64,000 bases of DNA from DAITQM01 sp039794245. Its GTDB lineage: Bacteria > Pseudomonadota > Gammaproteobacteria > Xanthomonadales > Wenzhouxiangellaceae. The translations under genes and the position numbers were made by a program. The DNA lies in assembly GCA_039794245.1 (NCBI GenBank), contig JBDIVS010000002.1, positions 62,001 through 126,000 of the forward strand, read 5' to 3'. Positions 17,433 through 25,823 of the stretch are shown in pieces. Below the pieces are notes generated by a model that saw only the letters and a list, made by a program, of their open reading frames with translations, was not told the DNA's origin and searched no databases. Within the stretch, counting starts at the first letter, position 1. Each line of letters starts with the position of its first letter.

Positions 17433-18419
17433 ATGATCGCCCCGTTCAAGCCGGCCCGCGGCCTGGCCAACCGCCACGTGCAATCCATCCTGACAAGCAG
17501 CGCGCTGCGGCGCATCGCTGTCCGCCGCCGGGCCGGCGACCTCATCGCGGCGTCGCGCAGCGAAATCGTCACCACCCCGCAAGGCGTGCGCCTGACCGGC
17601 TGGCGGACCCCGGCCCACGGGACAGCCGTGGGCCTGACGATCCTGCTGCACGGCTGGGAGGGCAGCGCCTCGTCGAATTACCTGCTGTCGGCGGCCAACG
17701 CCCTGTGGCAGGTAGGCTTCGAGGTGTTCCGGCTCAACTTCCGCGACCACGGGGACAGCCACCATCTGAACCGGGAGTTGTTTCATTCCTGCCGCCTCGA
17801 AGAGGTCGTCGAGGCCGTCGCTTTGCTGGCGCAGCCGGCGGCCGGGCCGGTGACCCTTACCGGTTTTTCGCTGGGCGGCAATTTCGCCTTGCGCGTCGCA
17901 CTCGCCGCTCCCGGCCGCGGCATCCCGCTGGCCCGGGTGATCGCCGTCTGCCCGGTGATCCGGCCGGGTGGCGTGCTCGACGCGCTGGAGCGCGGCCTGC
18001 CTTTTTACGAGCGCTACTTCGAGCGCAAATGGCGCCGCTCGCTCGACCGCAAACAAGCGTCGTTCCCGGCCGACTACGATTTCAGCGAGTGGTTTACAAT
18101 GCGCGGGTTGCGCGCCAAGACGCGGTACCTGATCGAACGGCACACCGATTTTTCGACCCTCGACGATTACCTCGACGGTTACACCCTGAGTGGCGATCGC
18201 CTGGCGGCGCTGCGCGTTCCGGCGACGATCGTCGCCGCCGCCGACGATCCGGTGGTGCCGGCCGACGATTTCACCGCACTGACCCGGCCGCCGGCGATGC
18301 AGCTTCACCTTGAAGCGCACGGCGGGCACTGCGGCTTTCTTGCCAACTGGCGGCTGGAAAGCTGGATCGACGGAGTGATCGCCCGCACCGCCGCCCGCCG
18401 GCAGCCGGCGGCCGGCTGA
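17433..18419 (+). CDS. YheT-family alpha/beta hydrolase
   Basis: Hydrolase of the YheT/ABHD1-3 family. The product starts with the family motif FKPARGLANRHVQSIL and contains the oxyanion region LLHGWEGSASSNYL, the nucleophile GFSLGGN, the Asp in AAADDPVVPA and the His in AHGGHCGFL. Length 328 residues is typical. It follows the acyltransferase gene after 10 bp, suggesting a lipid-related role, but the substrate of bacterial YheT proteins is not settled. Confidence 0.88.
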   Translation: MIAPFKPARGLANRHVQSILTSSALRRIAVRRRAGDLIAASRSEIVTTPQGVRLTGWRTPAHGTAVGLTILLHGWEGSASSNYLLSAANALWQVGFEVFRLNFRDHGDSHHLNRELFHSCRLEEVVEAVALLAQPAAGPVTLTGFSLGGNFALRVALAAPGRGIPLARVIAVCPVIRPGGVLDALERGLPFYERYFERKWRRSLDRKQASFPADYDFSEWFTMRGLRAKTRYLIERHTDFSTLDDYLDGYTLSGDRLAALRVPATIVAAADDPVVPADDFTALTRPPAMQLHLEAHGGHCGFLANWRLESWIDGVIARTAARRQPAAG

Positions 18420-18449
18420 TAAAACTGCCCCACCAATACCGGTTTGCGC

Positions 18450-20486
18450 ATGATCGAACAAGCACTCGAACACTACGAAAAAGGCGAATACGACAAGGCC
18501 CACGCGCTTTACCGGCAGATGCTCGACGACGAGCCGGACAACCACCAGGTGCTGTACATGCTGGCCCTGTGCGAACAGCGCACCGGGCAGTTCGCCGCGG
18601 CCCGCGAGCGGCTGGCGGCCTGCGTCCGGCTGGCGCCTGCCGTCGCGCCTTACCACTATGCCTTGGGCGGCCTCGAAATGCGCCTCGGCAACCCGGCCGA
18701 AGCGCTCGCCAGCTACCGCCGGGCGGCTGAGACCAACCCCAACCACGCCGCGGCGCACATGGGCACCGGTTACGTGTTGCTGAGCATGAAGCGCTACGAC
18801 GAAGCGATCGACGCCCTGCGCACCGCACTCCGTGCCGACCCCGATCTTGATCCGGCTTACGCCCATCTCGGCGTCGCCCTGCTCGATTCGGGCCGGACCG
18901 AGGAAGCCGCCCGTCATTTACAGGAGGCGGTCAATCGCAAACCCGACGATCCGTATCCCCAGATCCATCTCGGCCGGGCCTTTCTTGCCATGGGCCGCCA
19001 CGCTTTCGCGGCACAGTGCCTGCGCAATGCCTTGCAACACTACTCCGATCAATATCCGTTGTGGATCTGGCTCGGCCAGGCTCTGCTCGGTACCGGCGAG
19101 CCGCGCGAGGCGCTGGCGGCATTCAGCAGGAGCCTGGAACTCGGCCCGGAGACGGCCGAAGCACTCGACGGCATCGCCACCGCCAACCTCGAGTTGGGCG
19201 ACAACGAGGCGGCATTGGTGGCGTTGTCCCGGCTGCGCCAGAAGCAACCGGGCGTGCCGGAGCATAGGCTGCGGGCGGCGGCCGCGGCGCGCCGTCTCGG
19301 CCGTTATTCCGAAGCGCTCGCCGAGTTGGCGCCGCTCGGCGAATTGCCCGAAGCAATCCGGTCAAGAGCGGCGGTCCTGCTCGATCAACAGCGCCCCGAA
19401 GCGGCGCTGGCGGCAATGGACCACTGGCCCGCGGGCCTCGCCGATGCCGAGATCGAGGCGCTGCGGCTCGACGCTCACCTGCGTTGCGGCGATGCCCCCG
19501 CCGCCCGGTTGGCGCTGGCGGCATTCGAGGCAGCCGGCGGTCCACCGGTCATGGTCGTTTTATTCCGCGCCCGGCTGGCGCTGGCCGAAAACGACCCGGC
19601 CGGCGCCGCAGATCTGCTCGACTCGGACAACAACACGCTTCCGCCGGCGCTGCGCAAACTATGGCATCGCTACCACTGGCAGGCGTTGAATCGTGCCGGC
19701 CGCGCCGCGGCAGCGGCCGCCCTGCTGGAACAAAATCCAGCGGGCGACCTGCCGCTCAGCATGGCCTCGGTGATCACCGAACGGCACCCGGATTCGGGCG
19801 AGGATCCGGCGACCGCCCTCGACCGGGATGTGATCTGGTCCTGGCCGCCGGGCGGTCCGAACGACGGCCTCGCCGATCCGATCTTGGTGCACGGCTGGCC
19901 GGGCAGCGGCCGGACCGCACTGCTGTTCGCCCTGGCCCAGGATCCATCGTGCAGCGTGATCCACGACGCGATCGGCGACCAGAACGAACGGCGAGAAGCG
20001 TTGTGCTGGCCGCGTGGCAGTGCGGCGTTGACGGCACTCGACGAGAGCGCCATACGGCTGGCCCGGCAGCGCTATGCGCGGGCGGCGCGCCGCCGCCTGC
20101 TGGCCTCGGAACTCGACCGGCCAGTGGTGGATGGCCTGTGGTTCACGGCATACGCCCTGCCGACCATCTACCGGCTGTTTCCCGGCGCGCGGATCATCGT
20201 TGTCGAGCGCGACCTCGAAGCCCTCGAGATCGAATGGCGGCTGGCGGGCTTTGCCGATGGCGACCGCCTGCCGGACCTCTGGCGAAACGAACAGGCTTTT
20301 TTGCAGCAGGCGCGCCAGCACATTCCGTTGCAGTACATCGATCTGCCCTACCCGGCATGGCGCGCCGCCCCGGCGGCGGCGCTCGCCCCACTCGCCGCCC
20401 TGCTCCCCGCCCTCGATATCGCCTCGCTCGCCGAACGCCTGACCCGAATCGCCGGCCACCTGCTCAGCGCCGACCAGCGGCAATAG
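18450..20486 (+). CDS. TPR protein with C-terminal sulfotransferase-like domain
   Basis: A 678-residue cytoplasmic protein. About residues 1-420 are TPR units (for example ALEHYEKGEYDKAHALYRQM, AYAHLGVALLDSGRTEEAA). The C-terminal ~240 residues resemble a sulfotransferase: a P-loop-like HGWPGSGRTALLFAL, which would hold the PAPS 5'-phosphosulfate, and the PGARIIVVERD segment corresponding to the 3'-phosphate site. Such TPR-sulfotransferases are common in proteobacteria with poorly known substrates. The motif is somewhat degenerate, so activity is uncertain. It converges with the BNR gene, 13 bp apart. Confidence 0.75.
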   Translation: MIEQALEHYEKGEYDKAHALYRQMLDDEPDNHQVLYMLALCEQRTGQFAAARERLAACVRLAPAVAPYHYALGGLEMRLGNPAEALASYRRAAETNPNHAAAHMGTGYVLLSMKRYDEAIDALRTALRADPDLDPAYAHLGVALLDSGRTEEAARHLQEAVNRKPDDPYPQIHLGRAFLAMGRHAFAAQCLRNALQHYSDQYPLWIWLGQALLGTGEPREALAAFSRSLELGPETAEALDGIATANLELGDNEAALVALSRLRQKQPGVPEHRLRAAAAARRLGRYSEALAELAPLGELPEAIRSRAAVLLDQQRPEAALAAMDHWPAGLADAEIEALRLDAHLRCGDAPAARLALAAFEAAGGPPVMVVLFRARLALAENDPAGAADLLDSDNNTLPPALRKLWHRYHWQALNRAGRAAAAAALLEQNPAGDLPLSMASVITERHPDSGEDPATALDRDVIWSWPPGGPNDGLADPILVHGWPGSGRTALLFALAQDPSCSVIHDAIGDQNERREALCWPRGSAALTALDESAIRLARQRYARAARRRLLASELDRPVVDGLWFTAYALPTIYRLFPGARIIVVERDLEALEIEWRLAGFADGDRLPDLWRNEQAFLQQARQHIPLQYIDLPYPAWRAAPAAALAPLAALLPALDIASLAERLTRIAGHLLSADQRQ

Positions 20487-20499
20487 ACCGGGATCGGGT

Positions 20500-23475
20500 T
20501 TATTTGCCGCGGATTTTAGGCGGTGGGTCGCGGCGCGGCGGCCAGGGGTCCGGCGGGGCGATCCGCCAGGTACGTCCGGCCACAGCGTCCCCCTGGGTGA
20601 TCCGCAGCGTGTAGACGCCCGGGACCGGGTAGAGGGGATAACCGTATTCGATGGCCTGAGCATAGGCGCTGCGCCTTGCGGCCGGCGCGCTGTCCGCGCT
20701 CTCGGTTGTCTTGCCGCCGGCCCCGGTTTCAGCGGCGCGCACCATGTCAACAGCCAATTGCAAATTCCATTCGAGCCGGTTGATGCCGCGCGTGAGCGGC
20801 AGCGTAAAGCGCTGCAGCACCCGCGCTTCGTCGTCTTCGATCGCCGCCTCGGCCTGGCCGTCACTGGCCGCCCACACATGGGCGATCAGCCGCGGCTCAC
20901 TGTCTTGGTCGTGCAGCCAGCGCGACGGGCGACTTTGCCATTCGCGCCCGGCTTGCAGATCGTCGATATGGAAGACGTGCAGCGGCCGGGCGCGTACTTC
21001 GCTGGTCAGTTCCTCGATCGGCAGCACATCGACCACCCAGGCGCTGCGCCCGTGCGTGCCGGCGACCAATTCGCGCTGGCGCGGGTGAACAACGAGATCG
21101 TGGACCGGCACGTGCGGCAGGTTGTTGTCGAGCGCCTGCCAGCTTGCGCCGCGGTCGAACGAGACGTAAACGCTGCGGTCGGTGCCGACATACAGGACGT
21201 CGGGGTTGAACGGATCCTCGCGGACAACATTAATCGCCTCGGCCGGCAGGCCGCCGGCGATCGAATGCCAGCGGTGGCCAAGGTCATCGCTGCGATAAAG
21301 GTAAGCGGTGATATCGTCGTCGCGGTAGCCGTTGAGGCTGACATAGGCCCGGTCGCGATCGTGCGCCGAAGCGACGACGCGGCTGACCCAGCGCCCGGCG
21401 GGCAGCCGGCCGGCGACGTTCTGCCAGCGGTGGCCGGCGGTTTCGCTGACCCAGACTTCACCGTCGTCGGTCCCGGCCCAGATCAGGCCGATCTGGCGCG
21501 GCGATTCGGCGATCGTCGTGATCGTCGCGAAAGGCACGTCGCCGCGTTCGGTCGAACGGCTGAGATCGCCGCTGATCGCCGTCCAGTTCCGGCCCCGGTC
21601 GATGCTGCGGAAAAGCCGCTCGCTGCCGAAATAGACGATCTCTGGGGTGTGCGGTGAAAGCACCACCGGCGAGTTCCAATTGAAGCGCAACGGCGTCTCG
21701 CCGAGCGCAACGTGGGGCCGGATCGAGGCCCGTTTGCCCGAATCGAGACGGACGTAGTTGCCGAACTGGAACCCGGTGTACACCACGCCGCTGTCGCGCG
21801 GATCGACCGCAACGTGCATCCCGTCGCCGCCGTTGATCTGCGTCCAGCGCTCGCCTTTTTCCCAGCGTGTCCGGCTCGATCCTTTCATCGTGCCGTTGTC
21901 TTGCAGGCCGCCGTACACGTTGTAGGGGTCTTCCATATCGACAGCGATGCTGTAGAACTGGCCGACTGGTTGCGCGTCGAGCCGGCGCCAGGTCTGCCCG
22001 CCGTCGTGGCTGATGTCCAGCCCGCCGTCGTTGCCGACGATCATCCGCCTCGGATTTTCGGGGTCGATCCAGTGGGCGTGGTAATCGACGTGTACGTCCT
22101 GCTGCTGGAGGCTGTGGAACGACCGGCCGCCGTCGGCGGAGGTGATCTGTGGCACGCCCTGGACATAGATGCGCTCGGGATCGTCGGGGGCAACGCGGAT
22201 CGTGCCGAAATAGTAACCGTAGGTGTAGCTCACTTCGCGCAGCGGCTCGTCGTGGGTCCGGCGCCAGTTATCGCCGCCGTCGTCGCTGCGCCAGATTTCA
22301 AGACCGCGGATTTCGGCTTCGAACAGGTTGCGATTGGCGTTGGCCAGCGCCCGGCGCAAGGTGTCCATCGTCACCGTGCCATCGTTAAGTGCGGCGATGA
22401 TTTTTTCGGCATCCCACACAGGATCGATGTCGTAGGCGCGCAGGAACCATTCGATCTCATCTAGGCCGGCGGCGATGAAGGTCTCTTTGTCCATCTCGCG
22501 CAGGCGGCGGGCGCTGAGCGGCCGGTCACCGGCCTCCCTTTGGTCTTCGGGAAGCGGGCCCTGGTGGTCGAGCGCGGCATACAACGTGGCCGGCCGGGAG
22601 GCGGCGAGCGCCAGACCGATACGGCCAACCTCGGCGCCCGCCGGCAGGCCGCCGGCGAGCCGGCGCCAGGTTCGGCCGCCGTCGGCACTGCGCCAGATGC
22701 CGCTGCCCGCTCCGCCCTCGGTGAAATCCCACGGCCGGCGGCGGCGTTCCCAGGTTGCGGCATAGACGATAGAGGGCGTGGCCGGATTCATGACCAGATC
22801 GACGGCACCGGTCCACTCGTCGCCCGGCAACGTCCGCTCCCAGTGCCCGCCACCGTCCTCGCTGAGATAAACACCGCGGCCGCCGCCTTGGGTATAGAGT
22901 TTGCCGAGGGCGGCGACCAGAATCCGCCGGGGATCTTTGGGGTCGATCACGATCCGGGCGATGCGGTCGGTGTCTTCTAGGCCGCGGTGCTCGAACGTCG
23001 CGCCGCCGTCCCGGCTGCGATAAATGCCGTGTCCCCCGTAAGACGAGCGCGAGGAATTGGCCTCACCGGTCCCCACCCACAATGTGGCGTCGGGATCGGC
23101 GGCCACGGCGAGCGCACCGATCGCGGTGACGGGCATCCGATCGAACAGCGGCGTGAACGTCGTGCCGTCGTTTGTCGTTTTCCATACACCGCCGCTTGCA
23201 TAAGCGACATAAAAGCTGTGCGGCGCGCCGGGAATGCCGGCGATATCGACCACCCGGCCGCCCTGGTCCACCGGGCCGATGCTCCGCCATTGAAGGCCGT
23301 GGAGCAGCGATTCGCCGGCCATCTTGCGGTGCGTCTCCCAGGCCTGCTGCCGCGCTTCAGGCGTCGCCGCCGCCGCCGCTGCGGGCCGTTTCGCCCCGGC
23401 GCTGCCGGCGGGCAACAAGAAAAGGGCGCCAAAAAACAGCGAGAAAATAGCAGACCGCGGCGCGTGCTTACTCAT
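20500..23475 (-). CDS. Large secreted VPS10/BNR (Asp-box) beta-propeller protein
   Basis: A 991-residue exported protein. It has an N-terminal signal peptide (FSLFFGALFLLPAGSAGA) and no membrane anchor. About eleven Asp-box repeats (SxDGGxxW type, such as SRDGGATFEH, SADGGRTWRR, SHDGGQTWRR, SIDRGRNWTA) build sortilin/VPS10-like beta-propellers. A C-terminal beta-sandwich-like part follows (PGVYTLRITQGDAVAGRTW). Relatives are annotated as VPS10 or glycosyl-hydrolase-like proteins, but no sialidase catalytic residues are evident. It stands alone between convergent and co-directional neighbours. Confidence 0.85.
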   Translation of the reverse strand: MSKHAPRSAIFSLFFGALFLLPAGSAGAKRPAAAAAATPEARQQAWETHRKMAGESLLHGLQWRSIGPVDQGGRVVDIAGIPGAPHSFYVAYASGGVWKTTNDGTTFTPLFDRMPVTAIGALAVAADPDATLWVGTGEANSSRSSYGGHGIYRSRDGGATFEHRGLEDTDRIARIVIDPKDPRRILVAALGKLYTQGGGRGVYLSEDGGGHWERTLPGDEWTGAVDLVMNPATPSIVYAATWERRRRPWDFTEGGAGSGIWRSADGGRTWRRLAGGLPAGAEVGRIGLALAASRPATLYAALDHQGPLPEDQREAGDRPLSARRLREMDKETFIAAGLDEIEWFLRAYDIDPVWDAEKIIAALNDGTVTMDTLRRALANANRNLFEAEIRGLEIWRSDDGGDNWRRTHDEPLREVSYTYGYYFGTIRVAPDDPERIYVQGVPQITSADGGRSFHSLQQQDVHVDYHAHWIDPENPRRMIVGNDGGLDISHDGGQTWRRLDAQPVGQFYSIAVDMEDPYNVYGGLQDNGTMKGSSRTRWEKGERWTQINGGDGMHVAVDPRDSGVVYTGFQFGNYVRLDSGKRASIRPHVALGETPLRFNWNSPVVLSPHTPEIVYFGSERLFRSIDRGRNWTAISGDLSRSTERGDVPFATITTIAESPRQIGLIWAGTDDGEVWVSETAGHRWQNVAGRLPAGRWVSRVVASAHDRDRAYVSLNGYRDDDITAYLYRSDDLGHRWHSIAGGLPAEAINVVREDPFNPDVLYVGTDRSVYVSFDRGASWQALDNNLPHVPVHDLVVHPRQRELVAGTHGRSAWVVDVLPIEELTSEVRARPLHVFHIDDLQAGREWQSRPSRWLHDQDSEPRLIAHVWAASDGQAEAAIEDDEARVLQRFTLPLTRGINRLEWNLQLAVDMVRAAETGAGGKTTESADSAPAARRSAYAQAIEYGYPLYPVPGVYTLRITQGDAVAGRTWRIAPPDPWPPRRDPPPKIRGK

Positions 23476-23510
23476 TGGACGTTATTCACGTTGTTTTTCG
23501 TCGTGCCATC

Positions 23511-24821
23511 CTACCCGATATCCGCCGCCGGCGGGCGGCCGGGTGCCGCCCCGCTCTGCCCCAGGCGCGACAGTCGATAAGCGATCATCGGTGCGAAACG
23601 GTGCAGCAAAATCACCTGCTCGGCGGCAAAGGCATTCGCTTCGCGGGCGGCAAGGATCATCAAAAGGCGTGGCCCTCCCGGCTCGCCGAGGGGAACAAGC
23701 ACTGCCGAGCGGAATCCGGCTTTATAGATCCGGCGCAGCAGACGGTCGCCGGCCCGCGCCACCGTGTGGCGCAGTAAATCGGGGAAATACTGCGGGCGGG
23801 CCGATTCCAGCGCCCGTTCAACCGCTTCCTCGCCGCCGTTCGCCACCGGTTCGGCAGCGAAATCGATGTTCGCCTCGCCGTGCATCGCGATCGTCTCGAT
23901 GCGCGGCAAAGCACAATCGGCCAGCGCGAACCATTCCACCGGCAAGGTGGCGCGTGTTTCCTCCCACAGCACGTTCGCCGCTGCGGCAAAATCGAGGTCT
24001 TCGCGCAGCCGGTCGAGCAGCGAAAGCACCAGGCGGGCGCGCGTCGACAGACTATTGAACGCCGCCGCCAGTTCGCCGAGTTCATCGTTGCTGTCGACCG
24101 GGATCTGATAGCCGAAATCGCCCTGCGCCGCCCGCCGGCAGCCTTTCAGCGTGGTTCTGAGGCGGCGGGTCACACCGAAATAAAACCACGCAACGCCAAG
24201 CGCTGCAAAAATCACGCCGATACCGTAGCCGGCGCGCGTCAGCAGGCGGACGACGGCCCGGTCGCGGTTGATCACACGCAAAAAGTGAGTGTTGACCTCG
24301 CCGAGCGCGGCGGCCAGTTCGTCGTAGCGGGCGGCGATAAATTCGGCGCCCCATTCGAGCCGCGGCTCGTTGCGGTCGGGGCCGAGTTTGTCTTCCAGGC
24401 CGGCGCGAAACTCGCGCCAGGTATCGCCCAGTGTCCCGACCGCCTGTTCCAGTTGCGAATCACCGCCGCCGGCCAGCAGCCCAAAGAACCCGCGGTTCGT
24501 CAGACCGCGATAATCCGCGCCCAGGTTGCCCACGCCGCGTTCGAGAATATCGAGGTCGCGCTGGGTCTGGCGGTGGAATATCTCGACGTCGCGGTGATAG
24601 CTCTCGTAATCGCGCGGCGCGACGGCCTTGTAACGGGTTGCGCCCTGGCCGAGGTTTTGCAGCGTCAATTCCATCTGCCCGAGACGCTGCAACGTGAAAT
24701 AATGGCTGGTGCTGCGCTGGAACGCCCAGGCGCTGTAAGCCAGTATCGCGACGAAAAAAACGAAAAACAGGCCGAGGCCGCCGAGCACCTTGGTCTGCAA
24801 GCTGAGAGTGGATTTTGTCAT
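23511..24821 (-). CDS. Membrane protein with HAMP and GAF-like domains, no output domain
   Basis: A 436-residue sensor-like protein. TM1 (LGGLGLFFVFFVAILAYSAWAF, partly) is followed by a ~160-residue periplasmic helical domain, TM2 (IGVIFAALGVAWFYFGV), a HAMP linker (QIPVDSNDELGELAAAFNSL) and a ~170-residue C-terminal GAF-like domain. No kinase, GGDEF, EAL or methyl-accepting region follows, so the output is unknown and may work through a partner. Starting at ATG 24821 places GAGG just upstream. A longer frame exists but lacks support. Confidence 0.72.
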   Translation of the reverse strand: MTKSTLSLQTKVLGGLGLFFVFFVAILAYSAWAFQRSTSHYFTLQRLGQMELTLQNLGQGATRYKAVAPRDYESYHRDVEIFHRQTQRDLDILERGVGNLGADYRGLTNRGFFGLLAGGGDSQLEQAVGTLGDTWREFRAGLEDKLGPDRNEPRLEWGAEFIAARYDELAAALGEVNTHFLRVINRDRAVVRLLTRAGYGIGVIFAALGVAWFYFGVTRRLRTTLKGCRRAAQGDFGYQIPVDSNDELGELAAAFNSLSTRARLVLSLLDRLREDLDFAAAANVLWEETRATLPVEWFALADCALPRIETIAMHGEANIDFAAEPVANGGEEAVERALESARPQYFPDLLRHTVARAGDRLLRRIYKAGFRSAVLVPLGEPGGPRLLMILAAREANAFAAEQVILLHRFAPMIAYRLSRLGQSGAAPGRPPAADIG

Positions 24822-25018
24822 AGGTCCTCGCTTCGGCGGCAACTTGCGCCGCGGACCCCGGATCGAACTCCCGCCATCCGTGGCCGAGCTGCCGTCATGC
24901 ACCGGCTTGGCCGGTCGTTGTCGTCATCCTACAAACGGACTTCAGCGCCCGTTCGCCCCTTGCACCGGCCCCGCCGCAGGCTCTTTCCGTACAACACGGT
25001 TCTCGCATCCGGCCGGCG

Positions 25019-25092
25019 TGGAGCGGGAGACGGGAATCGAACCCGCATCATCAGCTTGGGAAGCTGAGGTTCTGCCATTGAACTACTCCCGC
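25019..25092 (-). tRNA. tRNA-Gly (anticodon CCC)
   Basis: The minus strand reads a full cloverleaf. The 7-bp acceptor pairs GCGGGAG with CTCCCGC, the D-arm region is AGTTCAATGGCAGAAC, and the anticodon stem TCAGC/GCTGA holds loop TTCCCAA (anticodon CCC, decoding GGG). The T-arm has GGTTCGATTCC. The discriminator U is followed by an encoded CCA (25021-25019). Closely resembles E. coli glyU. Confidence 0.97.
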
Positions 25093-25198
25093 GCCGGCAG
25101 GACTGTAACCGGCAGACGGGGTCGTTGGCAAGCCCCCCCCGGCGCGCCACGAGGCGGCCACGACGAAGGGCTCGGGGGATCGTTCAGTGCAGCGCGAG

Positions 25199-25819
25199 CT
25201 ATTTACCGCCGGCCGGCAACTCGACGGCATGCGGCAGATGATCGGCGATCCAGCGGTCGAGCACGGCCTGCTTGAGTTGGCCGATGTGCCGATCGACGAT
25301 CATGCCGTCCGGGGCGACCAGGACGCTGTACGGCAACACGCCATCGACATTGCCGAGCGCCAGATTGGTCAGTTCGATATCCTCGCCGCCGATCGCCACG
25401 GCAAAACCGATCTTGAACTGCTCGACGAAGCGGCGGACCGCGTCCGGATCGTCCATTGCCGGGGCGATGACCATCAGGCCGTCGTCCTGGTGGCGGTCCC
25501 ACAGGCGCTGCAGGAGCGGCAGCTCGCTGCGGCACGGATCGCACCAGGTGGCCCAGAAATTGACCAGCAGCAACCGGCCTTGATAATGCGACGACTCGAG
25601 ATAGCTGCCGTCGAGCGCCGCCAGGCGGAAATCGGGCAGGCGGTCGCCGATGCCGCGGGGCTGGATGGTGCGGAGCGGCGTGGCTGAGTCCGCGGTTCCC
25701 GCCGGCACCGCCGCTACCTCGGGGCGCCAGGCGGCGATCTCGGCCAGGATCGAGTGGCGGCCGAAATACAGCGTGCCGCCCAGTACCATGCCGGCGGCGA
25801 TCGCCAAAGTCAGAATCAT
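25199..25819 (-). CDS. TlpA-like thioredoxin-fold thiol:disulfide protein
   Basis: Membrane-anchored periplasmic thioredoxin-like protein of the TlpA/ResA class. An N-terminal helix (ILTLAIAAGMVLGGTLYF) anchors it. The active site is NFWATWCDPCRSELP (CxxC), and the cis-Pro region is LPYSVLVAPDG. It would reduce or oxidise envelope disulfides. The start at ATG 25819 lies 4 bp after the dsbD stop; a GTG at 25834 is an alternative. Co-directional with dsbD, which can supply electrons to such proteins. Confidence 0.85.
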   Translation of the reverse strand: MILTLAIAAGMVLGGTLYFGRHSILAEIAAWRPEVAAVPAGTADSATPLRTIQPRGIGDRLPDFRLAALDGSYLESSHYQGRLLLVNFWATWCDPCRSELPLLQRLWDRHQDDGLMVIAPAMDDPDAVRRFVEQFKIGFAVAIGGEDIELTNLALGNVDGVLPYSVLVAPDGMIVDRHIGQLKQAVLDRWIADHLPHAVELPAGGK

Positions 25820-25823
25820 TCGT

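Noticed and set aside
20500..23475. Sialidase or other glycoside hydrolase
   Set aside because: Asp-box repeats alone do not indicate catalysis, and no Arg triad or Tyr/Glu pair typical of sialidases could be placed.
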